Assembly (NCBI GenBank): GCA_020345805.1
Contig: CP070772.1
Span: 3,288,941-3,332,497 of the forward strand
Direction: 5' to 3'
DNA from: Phycisphaerales bacterium
GTDB lineage: Bacteria > Planctomycetota > Phycisphaerae > Phycisphaerales > SM1A02
Length of the DNA: 43,557 nucleotides
Position 1 is the stretch's first letter, and every line of letters starts with the position of its first letter. This document shows positions 14,422-22,801 of the stretch, piece by piece. The notes below the pieces were generated by a model that saw only the letters and a program-made list of their open reading frames with translations, searched no databases and had not been told where the DNA came from. The position numbers and the translations under genes were made by a program.

Positions 14422-15447
14422 TCAATCCTTGTCCCGCGCGGCAGCATCCACCAGCGCGCCGATCCGGCGCAGCTTCTCGTAGCGATGACGGACCAGCGTG
14501 GCTGGCTTGAACCGCTTCAGCTGCCGAAGCCGTTCGATAATCCAGTTCCGGAGACTGTCGGCGGCCTCCTGAGGGGCCCGGTGCGCCCCGCCCAGAGGCT
14601 CGGGAATCACCTCGTCGATCAGGCCGTTGCGGAGGTTGTCCGCAGCGGTCAAGGCCAGGGCCTCGGCGGCGGCGGTGTTGGTCTGCTCGTTGGCCTCCTT
14701 CCAGAGGATCGCCGCACAACCCTCCGGGCTGATCACCGAATACCAGGCGTTGGAGAGCATCGCGACCCGGTCCCCCACGCCGACCCCCAGAGCCCCGCCG
14801 GAACCGCCCTCGCCGATGACCGCGCAGAGAATGGGCGTGTGCAGGCGGCTCATCTCCAGCAGATTGCGGGCGATGGCCTCGGCCTGCCCCCGCTCCTCGG
14901 CCTTCACGCCCGGAAACGCTCCGGGCGTATCGATCAGCGTCACGATGGGCAGGCCGAACTTCTCGGCCAGCTTCATCTTTTTCAGGGCCTTGCGGTACCC
15001 TTCCGGGTGAGCGCAGCCGAAATGGCAGGCGACCTTTTCCTGCGTGGTCCGCCCTTTCTGGTGCCCCACCAGAAGTACCTTGTGGGAGCCGATGCGCCCG
15101 AACCCGGTGATCACCGCCGGATCGTCGCCGAAATGCCGGTCACCGTGAAGCTCGCGGAAATCCCGGCACATCATGCGGATGTAGTCGGAGGTCTGGGGAC
15201 GGTCGGGGTGGCGGGCGACCCGCACGGTGTCCCAGGGGCTGAGGTTGCGGTAGAGCTTCGTGAGCATGCTGTCGCGGTTCTCACGGAGGCTCTTCAGCTC
15301 ATCGTCAAGCCGGTCATCCTCATCCCGCTGCTCCAGCGCGGCGATCTGCTTCTCGAGCTCGGTCACCGGCTCCTCGAAGGGCAGCGTGTAGGTGTATCCA
15401 TTGGGTGCACTGGTCATGGTCCAGGTCAACTCTCCGGGCATCGACAT
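14422..15447 (-). CDS. accA: acetyl-CoA carboxylase carboxyltransferase subunit alpha
   Basis: AccA and AccD form the carboxyltransferase that moves CO2 from biotin to acetyl-CoA in the first step of fatty acid synthesis. The 341-residue product has the full family pattern: ELEKQIAALE near the start, SPWDTVRVARHPDRPQTSDY, ELHGDRHFGDDPAVITG, GHQKGRTTQEK, FGCAHPEGYRKALKKMKLAE, TLIDTPGAFPGV and IGEGGSGGALGVGVGD. The ATG at 15447 or the one ten codons later could be used; neither has a strong ribosome site. The DksA-like gene begins 125 bases downstream. accD is not in the window. Confidence 0.95.
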   Translation of the reverse strand: MSMPGELTWTMTSAPNGYTYTLPFEEPVTELEKQIAALEQRDEDDRLDDELKSLRENRDSMLTKLYRNLSPWDTVRVARHPDRPQTSDYIRMMCRDFRELHGDRHFGDDPAVITGFGRIGSHKVLLVGHQKGRTTQEKVACHFGCAHPEGYRKALKKMKLAEKFGLPIVTLIDTPGAFPGVKAEERGQAEAIARNLLEMSRLHTPILCAVIGEGGSGGALGVGVGDRVAMLSNAWYSVISPEGCAAILWKEANEQTNTAAAEALALTAADNLRNGLIDEVIPEPLGGAHRAPQEAADSLRNWIIERLRQLKRFKPATLVRHRYEKLRRIGALVDAAARDKD

Positions 15448-15641
15448 GGTCGTGAGGGGTGCAGTTTAGCCGCCCCGCCCTGCCGACGACAGCGGATCCC
15501 GCCTTCGGCCTCCGCCGGTCGCGCGCGAAAAGCACCGGAAAAAGGGCAAATGGAGTCGAATGGGGCGGTCACTCCACACTGACGGGAGGAGTACAATGCC
15601 CGATCCTAATCAACCGAGCGGCATTTCCTGGAGGCTTGGCC

Positions 15642-17279
15642 ATGCCCAACGCAGTATTGAACGTCCCCGCGCCCACCAACGAACCGGTGCTCGGTTACCT
15701 GCCCGGCTCCCCGGAGAAGGCGGCCCTGAAGGCCGAGATCGCCCGTCAGGCCGCCGAAAAGATCGAAGTGCCGCTAATCATCGGCGGCAGGGAGATCCGC
15801 ACCGGCAAGCTCGACACCGCCGTCGTCCCCCACGATCACAAGCACGTGCTGGCCGACATTCACATGGCCGGCGACGAGGAGATCGCCTCGGCCGCGGAAG
15901 CGGCGGTGAAGGCCCACGGCGAGTGGTCGCGCATGCCCTACGAGCACCGCGCAGCGATCTTCCTCAAGGCCGCCGAACTCCTGGCCGGACCGTGGCGCAG
16001 CAAGATCAACGCGGCAACGATGCTCAACCAGTCCAAGACCTGTCATCAGGCGGAAATCGACGCCGCCTGCGAGCTGATCGACTTCTTCCGCTTCAACGCC
16101 TGGTACATGACCCAGCTCTATGAATGGAATCAGCCGCCCATTCAGCCGCACGGCATCTGGAACCAGGTGGAGACCCGGCCCATCGAGGGATTCATCTTCG
16201 CGATCACGCCCTTCAACTTCTCATCCATCGCGGGCAACCTCCCCTCCTCGCCGGCGATCATGGGCACCACTGCCATCTGGAAGCCGTCGCACTCGGCCCA
16301 GTACAGCGGCTACCTGATCATGAAGCTCTTCCAGGAAGCGGGCCTGCCCGACGGCGTGATCAACTTCGTTCCCGGCAAGGCCAGCCGCATGTGCGAAATC
16401 CTCTTCGCGAACCATCGCTTCGGCGGAATCCACTACACCGGCTCCACCGCGGTGTTCCGCAAGATCTGGCACAACATCGCCTCCAACATGGACAAGCTGC
16501 GAGATTACCCGCGCATCGTGGGCGAAACGGGCGGCAAGGACTACATCTTCGCCCATTCGTCCGCCGATCGAGAGGCTCTGACTGCCGCCATCGTCCGCGG
16601 AGCGTTCGAGTATCAGGGCCAGAAGTGCTCCGCCGCCAGTCGCTGCTATATCGCAAAGAGCGTGTGGAACGACATCAGGGATGATCTGGTGCAGCAGACC
16701 GACGCCATCAAGATGGGCGACCCGGCCGACTTCACCAACTTCATGGGCGCCGTCATCCATCAGGACGCATTCGACATGTCCAAGGCGTTCATCGAGAGAG
16801 CGAATGCGTCAGGCGAAGCGGACGTGATCGCGGGCGGCGACCTAGATGACTCCACCGGCTTCTTCGTCCGCCCGACGATCATCCTCACCACCAACCCGAA
16901 ATACGAGTCGATGGTCGAGGAGATCTTCACGCCGATCGTGACGATCTTCGTCTATGACGATGACAAGTTCGAGGAAACGCTGAAACTCTGCGACGAGACC
17001 GGCGAGTACGCGCTGACCGGAGCCATCTGGGCGCAGGACCGCGAGGCGATCATCCAGGCGATGGATGCTCTTCGCTACACCGCGGGCAACTTCTACATCA
17101 ACGACAAGCCCACCGGGGCGGTGGTTGGCCAGCAGCCGTTCGGCGGAGCCCGCGCCTCCGGCACCAACGACAAGGCGGGCAGCTGGCTCAACCTCGTCCG
17201 CTGGTGCAGCCCCCGGACGATCAAGGAGACCTTCGCCCCGCCCACGGACTACGCCTACCCGTTCATGCAGGAAGCGTAA
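15642..17279 (+). CDS. 1-pyrroline-5-carboxylate dehydrogenase (ALDH4 type)
   Basis: The enzyme oxidises glutamate-5-semialdehyde (from proline) to glutamate with NAD+. The 545-residue length and N-terminal region match the stand-alone ALDH4 form rather than bifunctional PutA. Key elements are ITPFNFSSIAGNLPS (188-202), GSTAVFRKIW, the VGETGGKD block with Glu295, and FEYQGQKCSAASR with catalytic Cys329. The PFGGARASGTNDKAG block near the end is typical of this subfamily. The ATG at 15642 has GGAGG 7 bases upstream, which decides the start. A proline dehydrogenase partner is not present in the window. A strong terminator follows. Confidence 0.93.
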   Translation: MPNAVLNVPAPTNEPVLGYLPGSPEKAALKAEIARQAAEKIEVPLIIGGREIRTGKLDTAVVPHDHKHVLADIHMAGDEEIASAAEAAVKAHGEWSRMPYEHRAAIFLKAAELLAGPWRSKINAATMLNQSKTCHQAEIDAACELIDFFRFNAWYMTQLYEWNQPPIQPHGIWNQVETRPIEGFIFAITPFNFSSIAGNLPSSPAIMGTTAIWKPSHSAQYSGYLIMKLFQEAGLPDGVINFVPGKASRMCEILFANHRFGGIHYTGSTAVFRKIWHNIASNMDKLRDYPRIVGETGGKDYIFAHSSADREALTAAIVRGAFEYQGQKCSAASRCYIAKSVWNDIRDDLVQQTDAIKMGDPADFTNFMGAVIHQDAFDMSKAFIERANASGEADVIAGGDLDDSTGFFVRPTIILTTNPKYESMVEEIFTPIVTIFVYDDDKFEETLKLCDETGEYALTGAIWAQDREAIIQAMDALRYTAGNFYINDKPTGAVVGQQPFGGARASGTNDKAGSWLNLVRWCSPRTIKETFAPPTDYAYPFMQEA

Positions 17280-17311
17280 GCTGACGGCGAGAGCCCAGGA
17301 AGCACACCGAA

Positions 17312-17345
17312 AGCCCCGGCAGTCCTCTGCCGGGGCTGTTCTTCT
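17312..17345 (+). terminator. rho-independent terminator after P5C dehydrogenase
   Basis: AGCCCCGGCAG and CTGCCGGGGCT form a perfect 11-bp stem with a TCCT loop, followed by GTTCTTCT. It starts 32 bases after the stop codon of the dehydrogenase gene. Confidence 0.85.
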
Positions 17346-17373
17346 CGCCTTCCTCCACCCGGCTCCTGACGGT

Positions 17374-17404
17374 CCGGCGGGGCCGGCTCCGCCGCCGGAT
17401 TTTC
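17374..17404 (+). terminator. second possible terminator
   Basis: CCGGCGG and CCGCCGG pair across an 11-base loop and are followed by ATTTTCT. It lies about 30 bases behind the first terminator and may be a backup. Confidence 0.45.
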
Positions 17405-17465
17405 TCCAATATTTTCAGAATTTCTTGAAATTTCTGGTGCCATTATGCGCGTATAAGGGGTGAGG
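17405..17465. promoter_or_regulatory. AT-rich leader of the SUMF1-fold gene
   Basis: This is a sharply AT-rich island in GC-rich DNA. It includes ATTTTCAGAATT (17411-17422), an imperfect palindrome around CTTGAAATTTCTGG, and a TATAAG near 17450. A promoter for the gene at 17543 is expected here, but I could not fit a -35/-10 pair with normal spacing. The same ATTTTCAGAATT occurs in the leader of the beta-barrel gene at 35616. Confidence 0.4.
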
Positions 17466-17542
17466 GCCACGGGCTGGACCTGATGGGGTCCGAAGGACCG
17501 GCGATGCTGCCGGGCCGCCCGCCGCCGGAAAAGGAGAATGCC

Positions 17543-18544
17543 ATGACCACCACCACCGCTGCCGCTGCAATCGCCCTTCTCGGGGCAATCCCGGTTCAGG
17601 CTGCCGAATCGGTGCCCAGTCCCGCGAACGATGGAATGGTGCTCGTCGAGGGCGGGACATTCCAGATGGGAGATCTCTTTGACGAAGGCGTGCAGTTCGC
17701 CACGCCGGTGCACGAAGTGACTCTGACGGACTTCTACCTTGCCCGCTACGAGGTCACCGTCGAGCAGTTTGCCGCCTTCGTGGAGCGGACCGGCCACATC
17801 ACCGCGGCCGAGAGAGAAGCAGCGGAGACTGACAAGAACGACGGATACGGCGGCCTGCTCGCGACCTGCGGCTGCTGGGTGCTGGACGCCGAGGCCGGCG
17901 GATCCTGGGTGGCGGAGGCGACTTGGAGGAACCCTCAGTTCCCCCAGACCACGAAGGACCCTGTAACCTGCGTGTCGTGGCGGGACGCCGCCGCCTACTG
18001 CAACTGGCTGAGCACGACGGTGGGTCTGGCCGTTGCCTACGACCTCAACAGCTGTGACCTGCTGGACGCCGACGGCAAACCCACGACCGACGTATCCAAG
18101 GTGAAGGGTTATCGACTCCCGACCGAAGCCGAGTGGGAATACGCCGCGCGCGAGCGGGGGAAGAAGGTGAGGTTCGGCAACGGCCGGGATCTCGCCCGGC
18201 CCGACGAAATGAACTTCAACGCCGCGGCCGGCGAGTTCGATTACGCGCTCAAGGGCACATGCAGGAAAGGCACCGTGCCCGTGGGAAGCTTCAAACCCAG
18301 CGGCCTGGGGCTCTATGACATGAGCGGCAACGTGTGGGAATGGTGCAGCGACTTCATGGGGCAATACCCCGAAGAGCCGGTGACGAATCCCTATCAGACA
18401 GAAGGCCTGGTGGGACCTCGTCGCGCTGCCCGGGGCGGCCCCTGGGTCGGAGGGGCCGACCTTGCCCGCGTCTCCGCCCGCCTGGGATGGGTCGCCGACG
18501 ACCGCTGCAACAACATCGGCTTTCGCGTCGCAAGATCGAAGTAG
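17543..18544 (+). CDS. secreted SUMF1 / formylglycine-generating-enzyme-fold protein
   Basis: After a signal peptide (MTTTTAAAAIALLGAIPVQA) comes a complete SUMF1-type C-lectin-like fold: MVLVEGGTFQMGD, FYLARYEVTVEQFAAFV, PVTCVSWRDAAAYCNWLS, YRLPTEAEWEYAAR, LGLYDMSGNVWEWCSDF and a final NNIGFRVARSK. True formylglycine-generating enzymes need a Cys in the block before the last repeat; here that block reads RGGPWVGGADLARVSARLG without Cys, so sulfatase activation is unlikely. Several other cysteines (CGC, CVSW, YCNW, NSCD) may form disulfides, fitting an exported protein. The ATG at 17543 has AAGGAGA 7 bases upstream. It probably binds a ligand or another envelope protein; the exact role is unknown. 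Confidence 0.88.
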   Translation: MTTTTAAAAIALLGAIPVQAAESVPSPANDGMVLVEGGTFQMGDLFDEGVQFATPVHEVTLTDFYLARYEVTVEQFAAFVERTGHITAAEREAAETDKNDGYGGLLATCGCWVLDAEAGGSWVAEATWRNPQFPQTTKDPVTCVSWRDAAAYCNWLSTTVGLAVAYDLNSCDLLDADGKPTTDVSKVKGYRLPTEAEWEYAARERGKKVRFGNGRDLARPDEMNFNAAAGEFDYALKGTCRKGTVPVGSFKPSGLGLYDMSGNVWEWCSDFMGQYPEEPVTNPYQTEGLVGPRRAARGGPWVGGADLARVSARLGWVADDRCNNIGFRVARSK

Positions 18545-18553
18545 GATTCGAGG

Positions 18554-19729
18554 TCACTCCAACCCCAGCGAGTCGTACCCTTCGATCTCGAAAGGCGAAG
18601 GGCGCCAGATGCTCGCCGTCGCATCGTAGTACGGCTCGGTGATCGCCTCCTTTAGCGCCTGCTCACTCGCGCGCTTCGCATCGTAGATGATGTTCACCTT
18701 CGCGCTTTCCGGAGCCGGCCAGGCTTCCAGTTTCAGGTATCCCTCGACCGCGTACATGTCATCACGATCGAGGTAGTACCAGAACAGTGAGCCGCGACCT
18801 CGGCAGTCAAGACCGGTCACCTGCAGTTCGACTGCAGCGGTGTCCGGCGGAGCTTCGCCGCGCTGCTGTACGAAGGATGGAATCGGCCAGACGTAGCCGG
18901 CCGCCACCGCCGCGGTGAGGCACGCGGCCAGCGCGCCGATCAGCGCCATTTGAGGCCAGGACCTTCCCAGCGCTCTCGGCGGACCCCACATCAGCGCACC
19001 TTCCTCCTTCGTCGGACACGCCTCGACGCAATTGAGACATGACGTGCAACGCGCCGAAGTGACGGACGGCATGTGAGAAACGGGAATCGCCATCGGGCAC
19101 GACTGGTCGCATTTCCCGCAGTCCAGACATGCATCGAGATCCCGCTTGACACGCGTCAGACCAACCCAGGAAAACGGATTGAGCACGACGGCGAGCGGAC
19201 AGAACCAGCGACAGAACGGCACAACGATGAATATCGAGATCGCGACGATCGCAGCCGAGACGATGTAAGCCCAGAAGGTGATGTCCTCGCCATGGCGGCC
19301 GATCAGCGCATAGCACGGATCGAAACCCCGGAAGATCAGCTCACCGGTGCGATAGGTGAAGTACAGGATCACCGCCAGCAGCGGGTACTTGAGCAGCGAA
19401 AGCACGACGTCGAGCCTGGGATGAACGGGCAGGGCCGGGATCCTAAGCCGCCGCGCACCTCCGCGCAGCCATTCGGAGATCGCCCCGATGGGGCAGACGT
19501 ACCCGCAGAACGCCCGCCGCAGGAGCAGGGTCATCACGACCAGGCCGGCGAGGATGTAGAAGTTGCTCACCGCCAGTGAGCAGGGCATGTTGCCCTCGTT
19601 GACGTAGGTGTAGATCGCCTCCACCCCGCCCAGCGGACACCAGCGCTCGGCGTTGGCCCGCAGCAGAAACACGCCGGCCACGGTCAGGAGCAGGAACGCG
19701 AGCTGTAGGAGACGGCGCGTCCGCTTCAT
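18554..19729 (-). CDS. NapH-like membrane polyferredoxin with HMA-like C-terminal domain
   Basis: The protein resembles the NapH/MauN/CcoG group of membrane Fe-S proteins that pass electrons between the quinone pool and extracytoplasmic partners. It has about five membrane helices with the pairs CGYVCP (75-80) and CRWFCP (173-178), then two ferredoxin motifs, CLDCGKCDQSCP (201-212) and CTSCLNCVEACP (228-239), each fit for a 4Fe-4S cluster. After one more helix, residues 296-391 form an outer domain with VTGLDCRGRG and a beta-alpha-beta pattern like heavy-metal-associated domains, but with a single Cys (309). Its start lies 3 bases after the stop of the TPR gene, so the two are surely co-transcribed. 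No reductase or oxidase partner is nearby. Confidence 0.85.
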   Translation of the reverse strand: MKRTRRLLQLAFLLLTVAGVFLLRANAERWCPLGGVEAIYTYVNEGNMPCSLAVSNFYILAGLVVMTLLLRRAFCGYVCPIGAISEWLRGGARRLRIPALPVHPRLDVVLSLLKYPLLAVILYFTYRTGELIFRGFDPCYALIGRHGEDITFWAYIVSAAIVAISIFIVVPFCRWFCPLAVVLNPFSWVGLTRVKRDLDACLDCGKCDQSCPMAIPVSHMPSVTSARCTSCLNCVEACPTKEEGALMWGPPRALGRSWPQMALIGALAACLTAAVAAGYVWPIPSFVQQRGEAPPDTAAVELQVTGLDCRGRGSLFWYYLDRDDMYAVEGYLKLEAWPAPESAKVNIIYDAKRASEQALKEAITEPYYDATASIWRPSPFEIEGYDSLGLE

Positions 19730-19732
19730 CCG

Positions 19733-20632
19733 TTATTTCTTGTCCGTTTCCTTGCCGCCGGCGGTGTTGGTCGAGACCGTATTGCCGCAATTGCCGCGCA
19801 CCGGGCAGTTGGCGCAACTCGTCCCGCTGCTGCAGGAGGACTCGTTCACCTTCGACTCGACCGCGAGCAGTTCCGTCATCTCCCCCGCTGCCGCGAGTGC
19901 CTTGAGGTCCGCGCAGTTCGCCGCCTTCATCCGGGCCTTCTCGAGCCGGCTGGGAAGCGTGTTCTCGAAGGACTTCCTGAGCATGTCGGATGCCGCGGCG
20001 GTGTCGTCGAGCAGCGAGTGCATGCAGGCCAACTCGAGGTACAGGCCCGGATCATCCTTTTCGGGCTTGCCGATCGTCCCGGCCAGCGCACGCGCTTGCT
20101 CCGTCAGGCCCTCCCTCGCCAGACCGATGGCGAGCAGCACCTTCGTCCGCATCGTCTGCCCGTCCTTGCCGAGCTCGGAACGGACGGCGACCGCCTCCCT
20201 GTTCATGTTCAGTGCGAGGCGCGTTTCGGCGAGCATCGCCGCCGATTCGGCGCTGTCGAGTTCGGCATGGCGCTGCTCATCCAGTTCCAGCGCCGCGGTG
20301 TAGGCCTGGTTGTCGTAACAGAAGGACCGGATCGCCGCGGCCATCTCGGCCCGGGTCTCGGGATCAGTCACCGACGGATAGTAATCGCGCAGCTTCTGCA
20401 CCTGCCGAAGCATCGCGTACTGCTGGCGATACGCCTGATTCTCCGGATCGGCCTTGGCGGCGGCGGCGTAGCTCTTCAACGCTTCGTCGAACTTCGCCTG
20501 TTCCAGCAGAGCACCGGACCGTTTGAACAGCTCCGCCGCGGAGTGCTCCGCCTTCTTCGTCACCCCCGCTTCGCCAACGGCGGCCGCCCCCACCGCTATC
20601 AGGATTGCCAGCAGCACGCTGATTCGCTTCAT
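19733..20632 (-). CDS. exported TPR-like protein with Cys-rich C terminus
   Basis: A signal peptide (MKRISVLLAILIAVGAAAVGEA) is followed by tetratricopeptide-like helices, clearest in AAELFKRSGALLEQAKFDEAL and ...KSYAAAAKADPENQAYRQQY. The protein ends with four cysteines spaced C-x5-C-x2-C-x5-C (CSSGTSCANCPVRGNC), which look like a metal or Fe-S ligand set or two disulfides, then a polar tail. It is the first gene of the unit with the polyferredoxin downstream, so the Cys tail may be its redox partner site or be matured by it. I know no named family with this combination. Confidence 0.75.
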   Translation of the reverse strand: MKRISVLLAILIAVGAAAVGEAGVTKKAEHSAAELFKRSGALLEQAKFDEALKSYAAAAKADPENQAYRQQYAMLRQVQKLRDYYPSVTDPETRAEMAAAIRSFCYDNQAYTAALELDEQRHAELDSAESAAMLAETRLALNMNREAVAVRSELGKDGQTMRTKVLLAIGLAREGLTEQARALAGTIGKPEKDDPGLYLELACMHSLLDDTAAASDMLRKSFENTLPSRLEKARMKAANCADLKALAAAGEMTELLAVESKVNESSCSSGTSCANCPVRGNCGNTVSTNTAGGKETDKK

Positions 20633-20877
20633 GATTATTCTTCCCGCGACTGAAAAGCTTCTGCCTCTCGCCCCCGTTGACTTTGATCATCGTATCTCGC
20701 GGGGGGTCCCCGCGTCATCGGAAAACCGGGCGATTACCGGCAATTCCACCGGGCCGGAGCCGACCCCGAGCTTGCCGATTGGAATATCGGCAGAAAAGAC
20801 CGGCCGAATCGGCCCGCCCATCGCCTTCCTCCGAACTGCTAATATGTCCCGTTCACCATCACTGCTGGAGACCGATC

Positions 20878-22281
20878 ATGACCGCCGCCCTGGAGCCCGT
20901 GCTGAAACGCATCGACGAGGACTTCGACAACTCCGTGGCCCGCCTCTGCGAGCTGCTCCGCATCAAGAGCATCGGGACCGACCCGGCTTACGACGAAGAA
21001 ACCCGCCGGGCCGCCCAGTGGTGCGCGGACCAGTTCAAGGAGATGGGATTCGACTCGGCCGTTCGCAACACGCCGGGCCAGCCGATGGTGGTGGCCCATT
21101 ACACCCCGCCGGATGCAACGGACAGGACGCCACGCGTGATGTATTACGGCCATTACGACGTGCAGCCGCCCGATCCGCTGGAATTGTGGGACAGCGATCC
21201 GTTCGAGCCGACCATCGTCGAGGCCGAGCACGGGAAGCGAATCGTGGCCCGCGGGGCCAACGATGACAAGGGCCAGTTCATGACCTTCGTCAGCGCATTC
21301 CGGGCCTGGACGGACGTGCACGGATCGCTGCCGGTGAAGATCATCGTGTTCCTGGAAGGCGAAGAGGAGTCCGCATCTCCCAGTCTGGAGCCGTTTCTCG
21401 AAGCGAACCAGGAAGAGCTGGCCGCCGACATCTGCATCGTCAGCGACTCGGAAGCATGGAGTATCGAAACGCCCGCCATCACCTACATGCTCCGGGGGAT
21501 GGTCTTCATCGACGTCACGCTGAAGGGGCCGGCGATGGACCTGCACTCGGGCATGTATGGCGGCGGAGTGGTCAATCCCAACAACGCCCTGGCGAGAATC
21601 CTCGGCGAACTGCACGACGAAAACGGCCTGATCCAGATCCCGGGGATGTACGACGACGTGCGCGAGCTGTCCGAAGCAGAGGCCAAAGCCTGGGAGAACC
21701 TCGGGTTTGACGACGCCGGATTCCTCGGGGGCATCGGTCTGAAGGAATCAACCGGCGAGAAGGGGCGAACGCTCCTGCAGCGCCTCTGGTCGCGACCCAC
21801 CTGCGATGTCAACGGGATGTGGGGTGGCTACATCGGCCAAGGCGCCAAGACCGTCATCCCCGCCGAAGCGCATGCGAAGATCTCCTGCCGCCTCGTACCC
21901 GATCAGGATCCGGAGAAGATCTACAACGGCCTGGTGAAGTTCCTCAAAGATCGAACGCCTCCCGACTGCACCTGGGAGATCGAATGTCATGGGAAGAACC
22001 CTGCGATCCGCGTGCCCACGGAATCGCCTTATCTGGAGGCCGCGCTCAAGGGACTGCGGGCCACGTTCGACAATCCACCCGTGCTGATCGGGTGCGGCGG
22101 TTCGATTCCCGTGGTCGGATCTTTCCAGCGCATCCTCGGCTTCGATTCGCTGCTGGCGGGTTTCGGCCTGGAAGATGACCGCATTCACTCGCCGAACGAG
22201 AAATTCGAACTGAAGTGCTACCACAACGGGATCAGATCGCAGGCGGCGATGATGCATTCACTGGCCGAACTGGCGCAGTAG
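20878..22281 (+). CDS. M20-family dipeptidase / metallopeptidase
   Basis: The 467-residue product is a zinc-dependent M20 peptidase of the dipeptidase type. Metal and catalytic residues are in place: YGHYDVQPPDP (His92, Asp94), RGANDDKGQF (125-134), EGEEES (160-165), the SDSEAW strand, and a last His in DRIHSPNEKF. The lid domain is recognisable from MDLHSGMYGGGVVNPNNAL. It should hydrolyse dipeptides or N-acyl amino acids in the cytoplasm; no signal peptide is present. The ATG at 20878 follows CTGGAGACC, which sets the start; upstream in-frame sequence is not protein-like. It is divergent from the TPR/polyferredoxin unit. Confidence 0.92.
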   Translation: MTAALEPVLKRIDEDFDNSVARLCELLRIKSIGTDPAYDEETRRAAQWCADQFKEMGFDSAVRNTPGQPMVVAHYTPPDATDRTPRVMYYGHYDVQPPDPLELWDSDPFEPTIVEAEHGKRIVARGANDDKGQFMTFVSAFRAWTDVHGSLPVKIIVFLEGEEESASPSLEPFLEANQEELAADICIVSDSEAWSIETPAITYMLRGMVFIDVTLKGPAMDLHSGMYGGGVVNPNNALARILGELHDENGLIQIPGMYDDVRELSEAEAKAWENLGFDDAGFLGGIGLKESTGEKGRTLLQRLWSRPTCDVNGMWGGYIGQGAKTVIPAEAHAKISCRLVPDQDPEKIYNGLVKFLKDRTPPDCTWEIECHGKNPAIRVPTESPYLEAALKGLRATFDNPPVLIGCGGSIPVVGSFQRILGFDSLLAGFGLEDDRIHSPNEKFELKCYHNGIRSQAAMMHSLAELAQ

Positions 22282-22317
22282 ACGGTGGCAAGCTGAAGAA
22301 CCGGCATCCGGGCGGAC

Positions 22318-22665
22318 TCAGGCGGCCCGGCCGGCCGCCGCATCCTCGGCGGCGGCTTCACCTGTCCCGGAGCCGGCGGTCGCGCTCCCGGCTGCCTCAT
22401 CATTCACTTCCGAAGCCGCGGCCACTTTCCGCTTTGGCCGTTTGGGAACCAGCTCGGGCCCCACAGTGATGATCTCCGCGGTCTGGATGCCCCGGAGCCT
22501 GGCACGCTTGGCCTCGCGCAGGGACTGCACTTCAAGCTTGAGGCTGTGGACGGTCGCCGAGTGGTCAATCGCGCGGCTGATCACCTTCAGGCACATGATG
22601 ACCGCCCAGGCGCAGATGCCGGCAATGAGGAGCCAACCGAAATCGGAGCTGATAACCCCGAGCAT
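22318..22665 (-). CDS. small membrane-anchored coiled-coil protein
   Basis: The 115-residue product has one N-terminal membrane helix (FGWLLIAGICAWAVIMCLKVI), then a short coiled coil (VHSLKLEVQSLREAKRARL), a Lys/Arg-Pro patch (VPKRPKRK) and an Ala/Gly/Glu-rich, probably disordered tail. I do not recognise a family. It is convergent with the dipeptidase gene, 36 bases away, and its 5' end faces the next plus-strand gene. The anchored coiled-coil layout resembles that of phage-shock or cell-division accessory proteins, but nothing in the sequence proves such a role. Confidence 0.55.
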   Translation of the reverse strand: MLGVISSDFGWLLIAGICAWAVIMCLKVISRAIDHSATVHSLKLEVQSLREAKRARLRGIQTAEIITVGPELVPKRPKRKVAAASEVNDEAAGSATAGSGTGEAAAEDAAAGRAA

Positions 22666-22801
22666 ATTCCGGCCATCGACACAGACGCCGGGCGACTTGA
22701 CCGGGATCCGGCGCGACCGGAGACGTGAAGGGCCGCTGCCGGCCGGGGGGCGGCGGGGGCCGGCTGACGATCGGCCCCTCTTCGTCGGGTGCCCCGGGGG
22801 G

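Noticed and set aside
13365..14719. Longer DksA-like reading from 14719
   Set aside because: The first 141 codons overlap accA and are not protein-like; the GTG at 14296 has a ribosome site.
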